From the NCBI GenBank assembly GCA_023213395.1, contig CM041465.1, forward strand, positions 188,859,741 through 188,923,740: a stretch of 64,000 bases of DNA. Reading direction: 5' to 3'. The notes below the pieces were generated by a model. The model searched no databases. It had not been told where the DNA came from and saw nothing but the letters and a program-made list of their open reading frames with translations. The DNA is from Cycas panzhihuaensis (Eukaryota > Cycadophyta). Below, piece after piece: positions 45,699 to 60,811 of the stretch. Position numbers and translations under genes: made by a program. Every line of letters begins with the position of its first letter. Position 1 is the first letter of the stretch.

Positions 45699-45977
45699 TG
45701 TTGAAAAACACCAGGGAGGTATTCCCCACCTATAAATAGACCAATTTGGAGAGGCAAAAAGTGTCTCTACCTGAAAAATGTTTAGAATTTAAGAAAATAT
45801 TAAAATATTAAACAAATAATTGAATAACTTACCTATGGTAGCTATGTCGGCTCTTTGATAGCTATTGGCAGCTACTTGACAATGCTAGATGGCCCAAAGT
45901 ATCCTAGGCAGACTGAAGGTGGCATTCAGGGGCCCAAGGTGCATATATACATTAGTTAATTAGTCATTATCCGAACA
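45699..45977 (-). repeat. 3' LTR of copia E
   Basis: 279 bp. On the plus strand it runs TGTTGAAAAACACC to TATCCGAACA, with TGTT/AACA inverted ends. The coding-strand tract TATGGGGGAGAA lies just inside. The left flank GATAG would be one copy of the duplication. Ends are inferred from one copy. Confidence 0.7.
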
Positions 45978-45987
45978 TTCTCCCCCA

Positions 45988-47450
45988 TAATGACTAATGT
46001 GAAGAACTTGTAACTTGTCTCTAAATTTTTAAAATTTAATTTTACCCAATGCTTTTATGAAGATGCCTGCTACTTGGTCTTTGGTACTATAATATGCTAA
46101 TTCAATTTCTCCTACTTATACTAGTTTTTTAATAAAGTGATGCTGCATCTCAATATGTTCCATTTTGTCATGGAAAACTAGGTTCTTTGCCATATATATT
46201 GTACTCTAATTATCACACCAAATTCTTATAGGCCCTTTCTATTTTAGTTGAAAGTCTTATAATAGTCTTCTCCACCATATTGTTTCATATGCACCAGTGA
46301 CTACTACTTTATATTCTACTTCAGTTGTAGATGGAGAGGCTATGTTTTATTTCTTAGTGCTCCATGCTATAGTGGTCAAACCCATACTAAAAATGTAACC
46401 TGGAGTTGATTTTCTGTCATTAATGTCACCTATCCAATCTAAATCTGTATAGCCTATCAACCAAAAAATTGATGAAGCTTTATAATACAGCCCATATTCT
46501 AAAGTGCCTTTAAGATAATGAAGAATTCTTTTAGCTGCTTGCCAATGAGTAGTCTTTGGGCCTTGCATGAATCTAGATACAACACTGATTAAATGTGTTA
46601 TGTCTAGTTGAGTGGATGTCAAGTAGATCAAATTGCCAATTAGTTACCTATAGAGTATAGGATCAATAGGTATAGAGTCATCTAATTTAGAAGCTTAATT
46701 CCTATTTCTACTAGAGTTGCCAATGATTTGCAATTAGTCATCCTAAATTTTTGTAATAGATCTAGGGTATATTTCCATTGGAAGATGAAATTGCCATTCT
46801 TATCTTGCCATACCTCCAAACCTAGGAAGTAATACATTAATCCCAAATCTATCATTTCAAACTCCTTACATATGGCTTCTTTAAAGTTTTGTAAAAGATG
46901 GAAGTCATTTCTAGTGTAGATAAGATCATCTATATAGAGTCCTATAATTAGGATAGAATCTCCCTTAATTTTGATGTAGAGATTTGAGTCTCCATGAGAT
47001 CTTTCAAAGCCTTGATCTCTAAAGTATTTGTCAATTTGGGAATACCAAGCCTTGGGTGCTTGTTTCAAACTATAAAGTGCCCTTTTGAGTTTGTACACTT
47101 TGTTTTCTTCCTCCCTGACTTCAAAATCGAGGGGTTGAGATACATAGTCATCCTCTTTAATATAACCATTAAGGAAAGTACTTTTGACATCCATTTGATA
47201 GACTTTCCATCCTATTCAAGCTACTAAACTCATCATCATTCAAACTATTTCTATTCGAGCAATAGGAGCAAATGTCTCATTGTAATCAATACTTTCTCTT
47301 TGGTCATAACTTTTGGTGACCAATCTAGCTTTGTATTTATCGATTAATCCATTAGAGTAAAACTTGTTTTATACTTAGTGCCAATTACTCTTTTATTTAG
47401 AGGTAAGTTAACCAATTCCCAAGTGTTATTTTTAACAATGGAGTGATATT
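45988..47450 (-). pseudogene. RT and RNase H of copia E
   Basis: RT frame 46,682-47,194: MDVKSTFLNGYIKEDDYVSQ, YKLKRALYSLKQAPKAWY, LIIGLYIDDLIYT (YIDD kept) and MIDLGLMYYFLGLEVW. RNase H frame 46,347-46,631: YLTSTQLDITHLISVVSRFM, HWQAAKRILHYLKGT, IGYTDLDWIGD and RKSTPGYIFSMG. The remainder to 45,988 keeps EVEYKVV, KHIEMQHHFI-like and IFIKALGKIKF traces. Stops and small shifts separate the frames. Upstream RT traces run to about 47,450. Confidence 0.88.
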
Positions 47451-48560
47451 CATCTTCTCTTACCTTTCTCTAAGAAGCATGTGTATTGGCCTTATCAAAG
47501 GTTTGAGGCTCATGGGACTCTAAAACTTTGCTCATAGGGAAAAAGTTTACCTCTATGGGAGTGACTGGATCTTTGATTACTATCTAAAATGTTACCTACA
47601 TCATGATTCCTTTAAACCTATTTTAGAAGATTTTGTGGTGGAGATTGAGAGGAGGTTCCCTCCCCACTTGGTTCATTAATAACTCATCTAGAGTCAAACA
47701 TAGGAGTCACATATTTTGACTTAGTGGACTTGTCAAAATTAATTATTACTTCTTTCTTCTTTTCTTGAGTATCATGATAATAAGCATCTTCCTAAAACTT
47801 TATATTTCTACTTAACATGACCCTCTTTAACTTAGTATCATAGACTTTGTATGATTTAGAAATTTCACTATAGCTAAGAAATATGCACTTGATATTATGG
47901 TCATCTAACTTAGATCTCCTTTGGTGAGGAATATGTGCATAGGCTAGCTATCCAAAGACTCTTAGGTGATGTATATTTGGCTTATATCCTATCTAAGCTT
48001 TTTTAGGTGTCTTTCACCTTAGGGATTTGGTGGAACACCTATTGAGGAGATAAATGGATGTATAGACTACTTCTGCCCAAAACTCATGGCCCAAGTTTTT
48101 ATCCTTTGACATGCACCTTACCATTTCTACAATGGTGTGGTTTTTCCTTTCTGCTATAACATTTTATTGTGGTGTGTAGGCATTGGTTAGTTACCTTCTA
48201 ATCATATGATATATACAATATGCCTTATATTTATTGGAGATGAATTCTTCCCCATTATCAAATTTTAGAGAGAGAAGTTTGTGCTCACTTTGTCGCTCTA
48301 TAAAGGTTTTGAAGTCAATAAATTGTTAAAACACATCCAATTTGAACTTAAAGTAAGAATATCCACGTCTTCCTAATGTAGTCATCAATGAATGTAATGA
48401 AATAGTATGCACCCACTAATGAGGGGACATCCATAGGACCATGGATATCTATATAGTCTAGTTAAAGTGGACTAGTTGCCTGATAACTAAAGTCTAGAAA
48501 GCTTTCCCTATGTTGTTTACCAAGTAGGCATTCCTCACATATGGTTTTGTCCATTTCGAT
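47451..48560 (-). pseudogene. Integrase of copia E
   Basis: Minus-strand copia integrase in pieces. Legible parts include an H-IPHQRRSKLDD-like C-terminal block near 47,910-47,940, an SDNGEEF-like second Asp region near 48,250 and a NAIVERKNHTIVEMV-like Glu region near 48,110-48,180. These blocks are read across stops and their order is that of copia. No long frame survives. Confidence 0.7.
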
Positions 48561-49250
48561 GTTAGGAAACCCATTAACCATATCCATTATTTTCATTAGG
48601 GCCAAATTGATATAGTTGAGGTGTTTAAATCTCCTATGCTATAAGTTACTATCTAATTTAACTATAGTTTTTAAGGCATAGGTATTCGATAGAGTAAGGA
48701 TAAGTTTGAAAAGCCTATCTTTTATCATTTTGCCTTTTTTAATAATTATTTTATTTATCCTCTTGTCTTTGATTGTACACTCACCATTGTAAAAGATGAC
48801 TTTATAATCCTGACCTATCATCTACCCTATTAATACTAGATTTTTCTTTAAGGTAGGAACATATAATACATCATTGAGGTGTCTATACTTTTCTATATCT
48901 ATCATGAGAGATATGTTCCCTCTAATAACTGATTCATGGGATGTATCATCTTCAAATATTATTGAACCTCTTTTGATTTTATCTAAGGTATGGAATAAAT
49001 GTTCCTTATGAGTCACATAGGTGGAGCACCCTGAGTCAATATACCAACCATCATCTTCTTCTTCTTTGGCACTAAAACTAGATAGGAAAAGTATATTATT
49101 ATCCCTTATTTCTATTATGGTATTTACACTTCCTTTGGTGGGTGGTCTATGTCTTGAAAAACATTTGTCTTTTGTGTGACCATTACAATGACAATAGGAG
49201 TAGTATAGGGTCTCTCTTCTCCTATAGCTTAGACTTCAACTTCATGGATG
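48561..49250 (-). pseudogene. Protease and zinc knuckle of copia E
   Basis: The protease reads WYIDSGCSTYVTHKEHLFHT (about 49,000-49,055), with DSG intact, then HLNDVLYVPTLKKNLVLIG and, after one stop, the GAG-pre-integrase side DRLFKLILTL. Upstream at about 49,150-49,195 is one CCHC knuckle, CHCNGHTKDKC, with all four ligands kept. Several stops separate it from Gag. Confidence 0.82.
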
Positions 49251-49479
49251 AGTTCTTTCAATGTAGGATATCTCTCCTTTTCCTCATAATGGGGAATTAG
49301 ATTTTCCCTTTGTCTATTATCATATTATTCCTGATTTGATCTTGTAGCTTGGATATTTCCTTGGTAATTTGGGCAACATGAGTATGCCTTAGGTTATTTC
49401 TCCTGATTTGGATACCTAGGAGGATTAACATTTCATTGGTTTACTCCTTGTCTTCTTTAATGAGGAGCTTGATATTTAG

Positions 49480-50205
49480 GTGGAACTTGTCATAAATTCC
49501 TTCTCTTAGGAGGAGATTCTCTAGATTTTGATGTACCCGTATGATAATGAGATTGAATTCTAGCCTTAGTAGCAAAGGCATGCTCAAGGGATTTGTTTGT
49601 ATTTAGTTGTTCCTTGATTAACATCAACATGGCACTTAGTTGTTCCACCTTTAGTGTTCTTAGATCTTTAGAAACCCCTATGCTTGTCACTACCATTTCA
49701 AACCTTAATTCAACACCTACACACCTCAATATTCTTTCTACTACTCACTCTTTGTTCTATCAATGTATCTCTAAGTGATCTCATCTAGTATACTATGTCT
49801 TAGACCTTAGTCATGAATTCTATTATAGATTTTGTTGATATCATTTGTAAGTTTTTAATTTATTCTTTAAGTTTTGAAGCTTAGATAATACAACTTCTTT
49901 ATAAATTAATTGGAAGGTATCCCATGCTTCTTTTGACTTAGTTGACTCACTAACCCATGGGAAAATATGATCTTCTAATGCATAAAATATAAGGACAAGA
50001 GTTTCATTATCCTTTTTAACATTTTTTTTATAAGCTACCTTTTTAATGTCGATGGCATTCTGTCCTAAGTTACTGTAGCCTATTTTTATAATTTCCCACA
50101 TGTTATTAACAATGAGGATGGGTCTCATCCTCCTGCTCTAATGTAGAAAATTATTACCATCAAATTTGGGGATTATTATGTTTCCAAAGTTTGATGCTAT
50201 CTCTT
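49480..50205 (-). pseudogene. Gag of copia E
   Basis: The N-terminal Gag domain reads IPKFDGNNFLH-stop-SRRM, IVNNMWEIIKIGY, KKNVKKDNETLVLIFYALED and VSESTKSKEAWDTFQLIYK. The stop is at a conserved Trp. The downstream frame 49,490-49,729 has LRTLKVEQLSAMLMLIKEQL and a basic stretch. The block KKDNE-L-LIF, VSE-T, AWDT aligns residue for residue with the Gag of elements A and B. Confidence 0.85.
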
Positions 50206-52391
<2,186 letters not shown>

Positions 52392-52455
52392 GTAAATGTA
52401 CACAGTCACTATGACAAATAGAGGTAATTTTCATGGATTAAAAAAATGTAAATCT

Positions 52456-52527
52456 GATTGATTTACTTCAATATTTAGACATAGGAAAGGGTGCCATAAT
52501 CTTCCACTTTGATTGATCAAAAGAAAG

Positions 52528-52599
<72 letters not shown>

Positions 52600-52601
52600 A
52601 G

Positions 52602-52648
<47 letters not shown>

Positions 52649-52838
52649 TATATATATAGAGATAGATATATATATAGAGATAATGTAAAATGGTAATGCA
52701 AAAGGCTGAATGACGGCTAAACAATGGTTCCTAAAGGCTACATGATGACAAAAAGAATGATCATTTTGATCAATTTGAGACATAGAGAAGGGTGCCAAGG
52801 ATTTATCCAGTTGGATCGATTAAAAATCGATCGAAAAG
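52456..52838 (+). repeat. Imperfect duplication around a compound microsatellite
   Basis: About 75 bp at 52,456-52,527 (TGATTGATTTACTTCAAT, GACATAGGAAAGGGTGCCA) recurs, diverged, at 52,757-52,838 (GATCATTTTGATCAATTT, GACATAGAGAAGGGTGCCA). Between them is a compound tract (TA)n-(GA)n-(GATA)n at 52,529-52,680. Confidence 0.7.
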
Positions 52839-53109
52839 AGAGATTAATGATATGTATTATGTATATGTTAAAACGAAAAATAATGAAGTTGAACATGAAT
52901 GGAGAAGAATAGATAATAATGTGGTGAAACAGAGGTAAAAAACTTGAATTAATCACTAAAAAATGCACCTGAGTGACTTTATAGGGGATGCTTAAATAAT
53001 GTAGACTTAATCCCCAAAAAATATTAAAAAAAAAACTTTGTATAAATCAAAAGACAAATGAAAAAATGATGGAAACATATGGTGAGGTGGCTTAATTAAT
53101 TCAAACTCT
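52681..53109. other. No gene recognised
   Basis: AT-rich sequence between the compound microsatellite and the LTR of element F. It holds the second copy of the duplicated block and ATCGATTAAAAATCGAT, a palindrome at about 52,816-52,832. Frames here are short. Confidence 0.4.
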
Positions 53110-53328
53110 CTAAAGGATTATAGAATGATGGAGATAAAATAGAGCATAGTCACATAGTTAAAGTATTATTGCATAAACATATAAACCTTTCTATTCAATT
53201 CATGATAAGTAAGTACATTACAAATTTCTAAATGTAGGTGGTGTTTAAAGATACTAGAGTTGCACACCCCTCCAAATATATAATTTGGGGGAGGAGGGAA
53301 ACTCCTCAACCCCTATAATTAAGATCAT
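53110..53328 (-). repeat. Truncated 3' LTR of element F
   Basis: It aligns with the inner and 3' portion of the C LTR (GGGTTGAGGAGTTTCCC, then GGAGGGGTGTG on the minus strand). The first ~190 bp of the LTR, the purine tract and most of gag are missing; the LTR remnant joins gag directly at about 53,330. Confidence 0.7.
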
Positions 53329-53452
53329 GTTCATCTTATAGGTAACTCCAAAGATTATTTGTAATAAAATAATTTTATATTATTTTATGCCATTGTGAAA
53401 AATTATAGCCATCAAATATAGGGAATTGTATTTTATTTAAATTAATTGTCAT
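53329..53452 (-). pseudogene. Gag N-terminal stub of element F
   Basis: ATG at 53,452 gives MTINLNKIQFPIFDGYNFSQ, then WHKII, a stop and NYFITNNLWSYL. It aligns with the start of the C Gag (FTIIDGNNFSQWY, YYFITHDL). After about 40 residues it runs into LTR sequence, marking an internal deletion. Confidence 0.75.
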
Positions 53453-53932
53453 TTGTACTAAAAATTTTAATACATAATAAAAAAAATATGCTTTTACCAA
53501 GTCAAAGAACTCAATAAATCAATAAACTTATATAATTTCAAATATAGTTTTTGAAAGAACTATGCAAGTAATCACAATGCCTTTGAAGAATGAAAGATAG
53601 ATGTAACTTTTATAAGTGTAAAAAGTAAGTAAACTTTTCAATAATAATAAATGGAAGAAATGCTTTCAATAAGTGTATGCCTTTCAAATAAATGACAAAC
53701 TTATAAGGTATAATTTTAGATAAACTTTGAAATATAATAAATATAGGAGCAAATTTGAATGTAACTAAGATCTTTTAACTATGCAAATCTAAAATAAGAC
53801 TTTGATGATAAAAAATAAAGAATTCTTAAGCTATTAATTTTTTAAGTAAATAACTATAAATTTGAGTAAGAAATTACTTTCTTTTTCAATGTAAGAAATC
53901 ATTTTGTCTTGATATATAATACTAAAAATCTG

Positions 53933-54082
<150 letters not shown>

Positions 54083-54530
54083 TTTCACTTTGAAAGATAA
54101 AAAATATAAAGAAGAAACTTAAACAAAATGAATTGTACTCATTTTATGTTGCAAGTCCACTTGGCTTGTCACTTGCCTTAGATGTATATGAGCAAGTTTT
54201 ACTATAAATTAACTTAAAAGAAGCTATACAAAAGTTAAATAGAAACCTCAAACATGTATCATAAGTGATCAATAATAAATGAAATAAAGTACTCTTTAAA
54301 AAGAGTTTAGAGGATAAGCCTATTGGGATATCTTGAATGCTCAAGTTGAACAGCTTTAAAGTTATACTAAACAATATCAAAATAAGGTGAAATTATACCA
54401 ATTTGAAGATAATAAAATATCTATTCAATAAAATTAACCATTTTAAGAATGAATTCCTACAAGTTAAGATTTTAATATATCAAAGATGTAGTCCTTCTTT
54501 TGAGGCTTAACAAGAGCCTAGAGCTCAAAA

Positions 54531-54906
54531 TGTTGGGGTTAATGCCCATCACCCCACTCACACCTTCCAACCAGGAGTGCACACCTCACTCTCATCAATT
54601 TACACATGTGGGTGTTCAGATGTGAAGGTAAGTATAAGGTAATGTTAAGTTGATTTGATTTAATTTGAGTTAAGTTCATTTGAGTTAAGTTATATTTTAT
54701 TGTTGTTTGAATTTTAAGGGTTGAGGAGTTTCCCTCCTCCTCCAAACTATGTATTTGGAGGGGTGTGTAACCCTGGTATCTTTAGAGATCACATACTTTT
54801 GGACATTTATAAAGCTCTCTTACAATAATAGATTGAATACAAAGGATCTTGTGTTTGTGCAACAATGATGTATTGATCTATGATTATTTTATTTATTTTT
54901 TCTATA
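54531..54906 (+). repeat. 5' LTR of element C
   Basis: 376 bp, TGTTGGGGTTAATG to TTTTTCTATA. The last bases should be CA and read TA after a transition. It pairs with 59,565-59,950. Confidence 0.92.
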
Positions 54907-54908
54907 TT

Positions 54909-54921
54909 TGGTATCAGAGCC
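54909..54921 (+). other. Primer-binding site of element C
   Basis: TGGTATCAGAGCC, a perfect match to the initiator-Met tRNA primer site, two bases after the LTR. A second, worn copy (TGGTATTAGAG) occurs at about 54,951-54,961. Confidence 0.93.
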
Positions 54922-57900
54922 ATTTGGGCCTATATTATTTTCCAACATCTGGTATTAGAGTAGATATTGATGGGCTATTGCATCTCCATTTGAAGTTTTT
55001 GAAAAGTAAGAAGATTTATTGATATATACAACATATCTACTCACAAGCTAGCAAATATTGGTTGTATTCATTTTATGTAAAATTTATTAGCAAGTTTCTT
55101 ATATTTTTTATCAGATATTTAATTATTTTTAAGTTACACTTGTGAAATAATAAATATATTTTAGATTTTCTTTTAGATTTATGTAGGTACATAGCTGTAA
55201 ACAATAAATATCAAGTTTTTGTCACTCTACAGAGGTTTTATCAATAAGTTTTATATATTTCAATCATATATTTGACCATTTTCAAGCATATTTTTTGTCT
55301 ATTTATCTAATATTTTTTTAGATCTGTGCAGGGGCATAATTGCAAGTAATATTTATTTAAGTTTTTCTTCAATATATTCTTTAGATCTGCTTATGTTATC
55401 AAAAATTGACCATTTTTCTGGTTTATTTTGTTTATATCTGTAACATTTACTTCAGATCTATAATATTGGCTACATATTTACAATATTTACTTTAGATTTA
55501 TAATACTTACTTCAAATCTGTATATTTTGCATATATTTAACCATTTTTTTTAAGTTCTTTTTTTAGATCTGTAACTTTTGGTTTATATTCAGCCCAACAA
55601 GCCATATATTATAGCAGATCTGCCTACTGGAGAAATCTGTTTGAAGCTTCAATTTGTGTGGAAGAAGATCTCATCTTTTGAAGTCAACCTGATACAAATC
55701 TACTACAGTTGCTTACCAGGTTCTTCTTAATTTATTTTTAAATTTAAACATATATTTTCTAATTTATTTGATATCTCTTCTCTTGTACATTTAAAAAATC
55801 TTAGATACAAATATATATGCATTCTATTTTTTTTGATATATTTTTGTTAATATATTTAGATTTGTTCTCATAACTTAAAACTTTGTAGATCCATGCTCCT
55901 CACATTGATATTTCATTTTTTATAAGATTTACATTATATATATTTTTTGAGATCTTTAGCATATATTTTAGCACCTGTACCATAACTTACAAGGAGTTGT
56001 GATGTACAACATTCTCCAGACATAAACGAGTAAGAGAATGCATGAGTATTTTCATTTGTGATTGAAAAGGACTGAAAAAACTACCAATTAATTACATTCT
56101 TTATAAAAAGAATACAACAAAATTCCCCCTCAAGAAAAAAAAAAATTCTGGGTATTTAATCTTGTAGGCGAGGAGAAGGCATATTATTTCTATACTCTAC
56201 TTTCCATGATCCATATAATCCCCTAGAAACAAATAATTTGCTGCTAGGGGAAAGCCACCATACTCAAACAACCTCAAAAGGTCTGAATATTAACCATGTA
56301 TATCACCACAGATTTTTAAAGGTGCCTCTACTCTAATAGATTGGGCTGACTGATGAAAATCTCCTTCGAAGCATAATATAAACTTACAATACATTTGCTT
56401 TAACTTTAGCCCATGATTGTATGCCATTGAGAGCTAGATCAGAAGGCTAATTTGAAACTGGGGTTTGTAGTTGAGAGATAAATAACTCCTCAATTGCTTG
56501 TGCTATTATATCATCATTAGCCCCTCTGTGCTGTTGATTATCATCTACCCAACTACTAAGATGATTGCCTAGCCTTCCACTTCTTAGCATTTGGAAAATA
56601 GAATCCAAACTTGGAGTTAAAATACTTTTAAGATTCCTCTTAGTAAAGCCTCTGTCATTATTACCCTTTGGCCAATGGACTGCAAAGTAATAGGTGGCCT
56701 AATCAAAAGTGGATGCTGAAAGGCTATCCTGCTATCATCCGTTTTGCCAAGAAGATTATATATAGAGGTAGTGCACCTTTGTTGATGTGTTAATCCAAAT
56801 ACTTCAACATGCATTACATGAAATAAATCATTGGGGTAATGACCATCTGCCCCCAAAGCCCTGCATTCCACTTCTCATAAATGAACCAAATATTGGTTCT
56901 CTTAAGATCGTCAGATCAAATATGATCATCATTTTAGAGAACAACATACGAGGCCTATCTGTCATGCCGCTGTTACCTTTTATACTCAGCCTTTCAAGGA
57001 CCTTCTCTCATACATCGTAATCATCTATTTATATCTACTAGATTTGATACAATGTGTTCACTGATGACTACTAGTTTACTCACTCACTTTAATTCATGAA
57101 CAACTGTAGCATGCAGATGTGAATATGGTTTTCTAGTTAGGCTATATTACGCCTAGAGATTCTACTACAAACATCTCTTTCACTAGGTCCTCCTTAATGC
57201 AGCGAGGCCATCGAATCATCATTCTTACTAGGATTTACACTGGGAATTCCATAATTAGTAGAGGGGATTTTAGGCAATCAGTACATTGAAGGATCGTTGT
57301 TCATCCCAGGTGCTGATTAAGCCCCATATTCTATAAAAAAAATCTGTTTTAAGCATACTAGGACAAGCAGAGACAACCATCAAAGTCTGATTCAAATTAA
57401 TCTAATAATCAAAGTTGAAACCCTAACCTTTGAAACTGGTGCAACAACATCTGCATGCCAATGGTGGTGGTATCAGAGAGAATGGTGGCACCATTTTTAA
57501 TTTATTGATTCAAATTTTATTTTATTCTTTTATTTTTTTAAGGTTAAAGAAAAAAATTAAAGTAAATTATATAAGATTTTAAATCCAGGGTTAAAAGGGG
57601 TATAATCCCTATTAAGACTTTAGCTCCTAGTCACTTTAACTTCACATGACTGATAGTTCCTTTTAAAAGGGGTTAACATAATCTTTATTATATTTTCTTT
57701 TTACTTTTTTTATTTTTTCATTAAATATAGGGTACCTGGTAAATTTTTGCCATAACTTTTGACTGGGTCATCAGTTTCTAACAAAACATACCCCATTGCA
57801 CCCAAAATTTTCTGAGGTATGATTTTGACTAGTCATATGACCTATTTGGAGCCGATTTAACCTATTTTTAGTCAGTTTAAAGTCACCTATTAATTTTTGA

Positions 57901-58839
57901 AGCCATTTTAAACTATTTTCATAAAATCACTTTTTTGTCAAATTATATCTTATTATCGGAAGACTATTTTCCACCTAGATCTATTCTAAAGTTATTTATT
58001 ATTAGAAAAAATTATTACCATTTATTTATTTTATATTTTAAGATTTATTTTACTCATTATTTTAATTACTGAAAGCGATACTTTAGCACATTTTTAAACA
58101 TTTTACCATAAAAGTACTTATTGTTATTTTTATTATAACTTTTCTATTTTACATTAGAATTTAGATCCATCAGTTTCATTGGGAAATTGACTCACTCCTC
58201 TTTGAATTAAAACTACTATTTATAAGTTTTGAAGTATTTTTACTAATTTTCAAATCCATCAAAGTTGAGGTACTTAATAGCCTCTAATCTGCTATTATTA
58301 CATATTATATATATATTATTTCTCAAATTTTCAATTAAAAAGTATATTGAGCATCCTTCTAAGCTATAATTGATCATTTTATAGTATTCTATAAGTTTTT
58401 TATTAACATTTTTATAATATTTTGAGCCCTAAGATCTTGTTAAGCCTCAAAAGGAGGTCTATATCTTTGGTTCATTAAAATATTAACTTGTAGGAACCCA
58501 TTTTTAAAACGAATAGTTCCATTAAATAGTTCTTTCATTGATCTTCATACTAGTGTAATTTCACGTTATTCTGACTTTATTTAGTATAGCTTTGAAGTTG
58601 TTAAACTTGGGCATCAAAGTATATCCTAGTAGCCTTATCTTAAGAACATTTTATTTTTTCATCTTCAAAGTTTCAATTCAGACCCAGTTAAGAGGATCTT
58701 CATTATATTCAAAATTTACTCATATATTCATTATATTTTAAATTTTATCTGAAATTATATCTTATAAGTTTATCACTTATTAAGTTTTTTTGACTTGGTA
58801 AAAGCATATCCTTTTTTATAAACTAAAGTTTTCTGTCAA
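54922..58839 (+). other. Leader of element C
   Basis: 3.9 kb with no polymerase motif. Short frames on both strands near 56,617-57,020 have no known domain. The last ~1.2 kb (57,590-58,839) aligns with the reverse complement of the F leader, while the middle (about 56,000-57,500) has no match in the window and is less AT-rich. Confidence 0.65.
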
Positions 58840-59564
58840 ATGGCAATCAATTTTAATAAAGTGTAATTTACTATAATTGATGGAAATAATTTTTCACAAT
58901 GGTATCAAACAATACAATATTATTTTATTACACATGATCTTTAGAGTTACCTACAAGATAAATATGATGTTAGTATTAAGTAAAATATTAAAAAAGACAA
59001 TGAAGAAATAACTTTACTATTTTGCATTATAAATGATGATGTCTTTTCTAAAGTTTATGAATTACCAACTTCTAAATCCATATGGGATGTCTTGATTTCT
59101 ACTTATGGGGGAGATACCCTCAATGAATTTAACATTAATATTGAGCATGTGAGACAGGTGCTAGAATAGGTGGATTGTAATAAAAAGACTAAGGAAGATT
59201 CAAGTCCAATGCATAATCATCTTGTTGCACAATAACCTAATCCTCCATTTAAAGGGGAGAAATATGATGATATGATACTTGCTCATAACATAAAATTTTC
59301 AGAAGATAAAGTTCAAGTTCAAAGTTTTCTTAAAGTTCTAGTTGACAAAGTTAAAGTTGCAGATACACATACATATTTGAATCAAGCTTCATTTACTCAT
59401 AGTTTTTTTGTACCACTCAATGGTAAAAGGACACACATTATTAAAATGATGAGAAGAGTTGATAATGATCAAGCCAAAAGATAAATCTTTAAAGTTATTT
59501 TCAAGTACAAATTCTACAAGTTTAAAGAGAGGACATTGTTCGTGATAATCATTAAGGGGAAGAA
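58840..59564 (+). pseudogene. Gag-like protein of element C
   Basis: ATG at 58,840. The Gag domain reads FTIIDGNNFSQWYQTI, YFITHDL-stop-SYLQDKYD, NIKKDNEEITLLFCIINDDV and LPTSKSIWDVLISTYGGDTL. A spacer with HTYLNQASFTHSFFVPLNG matches the NQATPTW region of copies A and B. The tail is FKVIFKYKFYKFKER, then IIIKGKN encoded on the polypurine tract. Stops include TAG at a Trp position. The architecture equals that of A and B, although the LTRs are unrelated. Confidence 0.85.
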
Positions 59565-59950
59565 TATTGGGGTTAATGATCATCACCCCACTCCCACCTT
59601 CTAACCAAGACTGCACACCTCACTCTCATCAATTTACACATGTGGATTCTCACATGTGAAGATAAGTATAAGGTAAGTTTAAGTTGATTTAATTTAATTT
59701 AAGTTAAGTTATATTTTATTGTTGTTTGAATTTTAGAGGTTGAGGAGTTTCCTTCCTCCCCCAAACTATATATTTAGAGGGGTTATAACCCTAGTGTCTT
59801 TAGACACTACCTACTTTTAGATATTTATAAATCTCTCTTACAACAATGGATTGAATACAAAGGATCTTATATTTATGCAACAATGATGTATTGATCTATG
59901 ATTATTTTATTTATGTTCTGCCCTGTTCTCTATCTTTTATTTTTCCTACA
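59565..59950 (+). repeat. 3' LTR of element C
   Basis: 386 bp, TATTGGGGTTAATG (TG changed to TA) to TTTTCCTACA, followed by CAAAA. Confidence 0.92.
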
Positions 59951-60811
59951 CAAAATATTATGAAACACTAGTGAAAAACTTGTAGAACAATGTGAAATGA
60001 TCAAATATAGTGTAGAGAGCTACTTAATATACTTTTCAGTTAAAAAACTTGAGAAATAATATATTTAAATATGTAATAATGGCAAATTAGGAATTGTTAT
60101 ATACCTCAACTTTTAGGGCTTAGAACACCTATAAAATAGATTCAAAATATAATAGAACTAATTTAAAATTATAGATATCTAAAAAATCTTTCACCAGAAT
60201 CAGATAGTACTCAATTATGAGCTTTGAAGCTCAAGATATTAAAGAAATTGTAAAAAGTATCCTGCTAAAGTTAATAAAATAGAGAGCAAAAATAAGATCA
60301 ACTTTGATCTACTCAAACTTGCAAGATATTGAGTCAAATTAGGCAAAAGACAACTTCAGGTAGTAGTGCTCTGAATCAGGATTTCAACGAATCTTGTGGT
60401 TTTGAAATCTGATTTCCTATTGAGGAGATATAGTTGAAAATGTAAGTAGTAGTTTTTATGTAAATATGGTAAAAACCACTAAAGTGTTACTTTCACTAAT
60501 TAAAATAATGATTAAAATAAATGCTGAAAAATAAAATGAGTAAATGGTGATGAAGTTTGCTAAAAATAGATGGCTACTAAATAGATCTGGGTAAAAAATA
60601 GTCTTTCAGTGATAAAATATAACTTGATAAAAAAAGGATTTTGTGAAAATAGTTTAAAAAGACTTTGAAAATGAATGATTGACTTTAAACTAATTGAAAG
60701 CAGGCTAAATCAACTCCGAATATGGCATATGACCAGCCAAAATTACACCTTAGAAAATTTTGGAGGTAATGGGATAGGTTTCATCAGAAATTCATACTCT
60801 TTTTTTTTTTT

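Larger units (their letters stand above)
54531..59950 (+). mobile_element. Gag-only non-autonomous LTR element, copy C
   Basis: LTRs at 54,531-54,906 and 59,565-59,950 are flanked by CAAAA (54,526-54,530 and 59,951-59,955). A perfect primer site follows the 5' LTR, and AAGGGGAAGAA precedes the 3' LTR. The element is 5.4 kb: a 3.9-kb leader, one gag-like frame and no protease, integrase or polymerase. The 5' LTR lacks about 26 bp near its 3' end, and the 3' LTR lacks about 18 bp near the middle. The copy sits within the leader of element F, a relative in opposite orientation. Confidence 0.93.
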
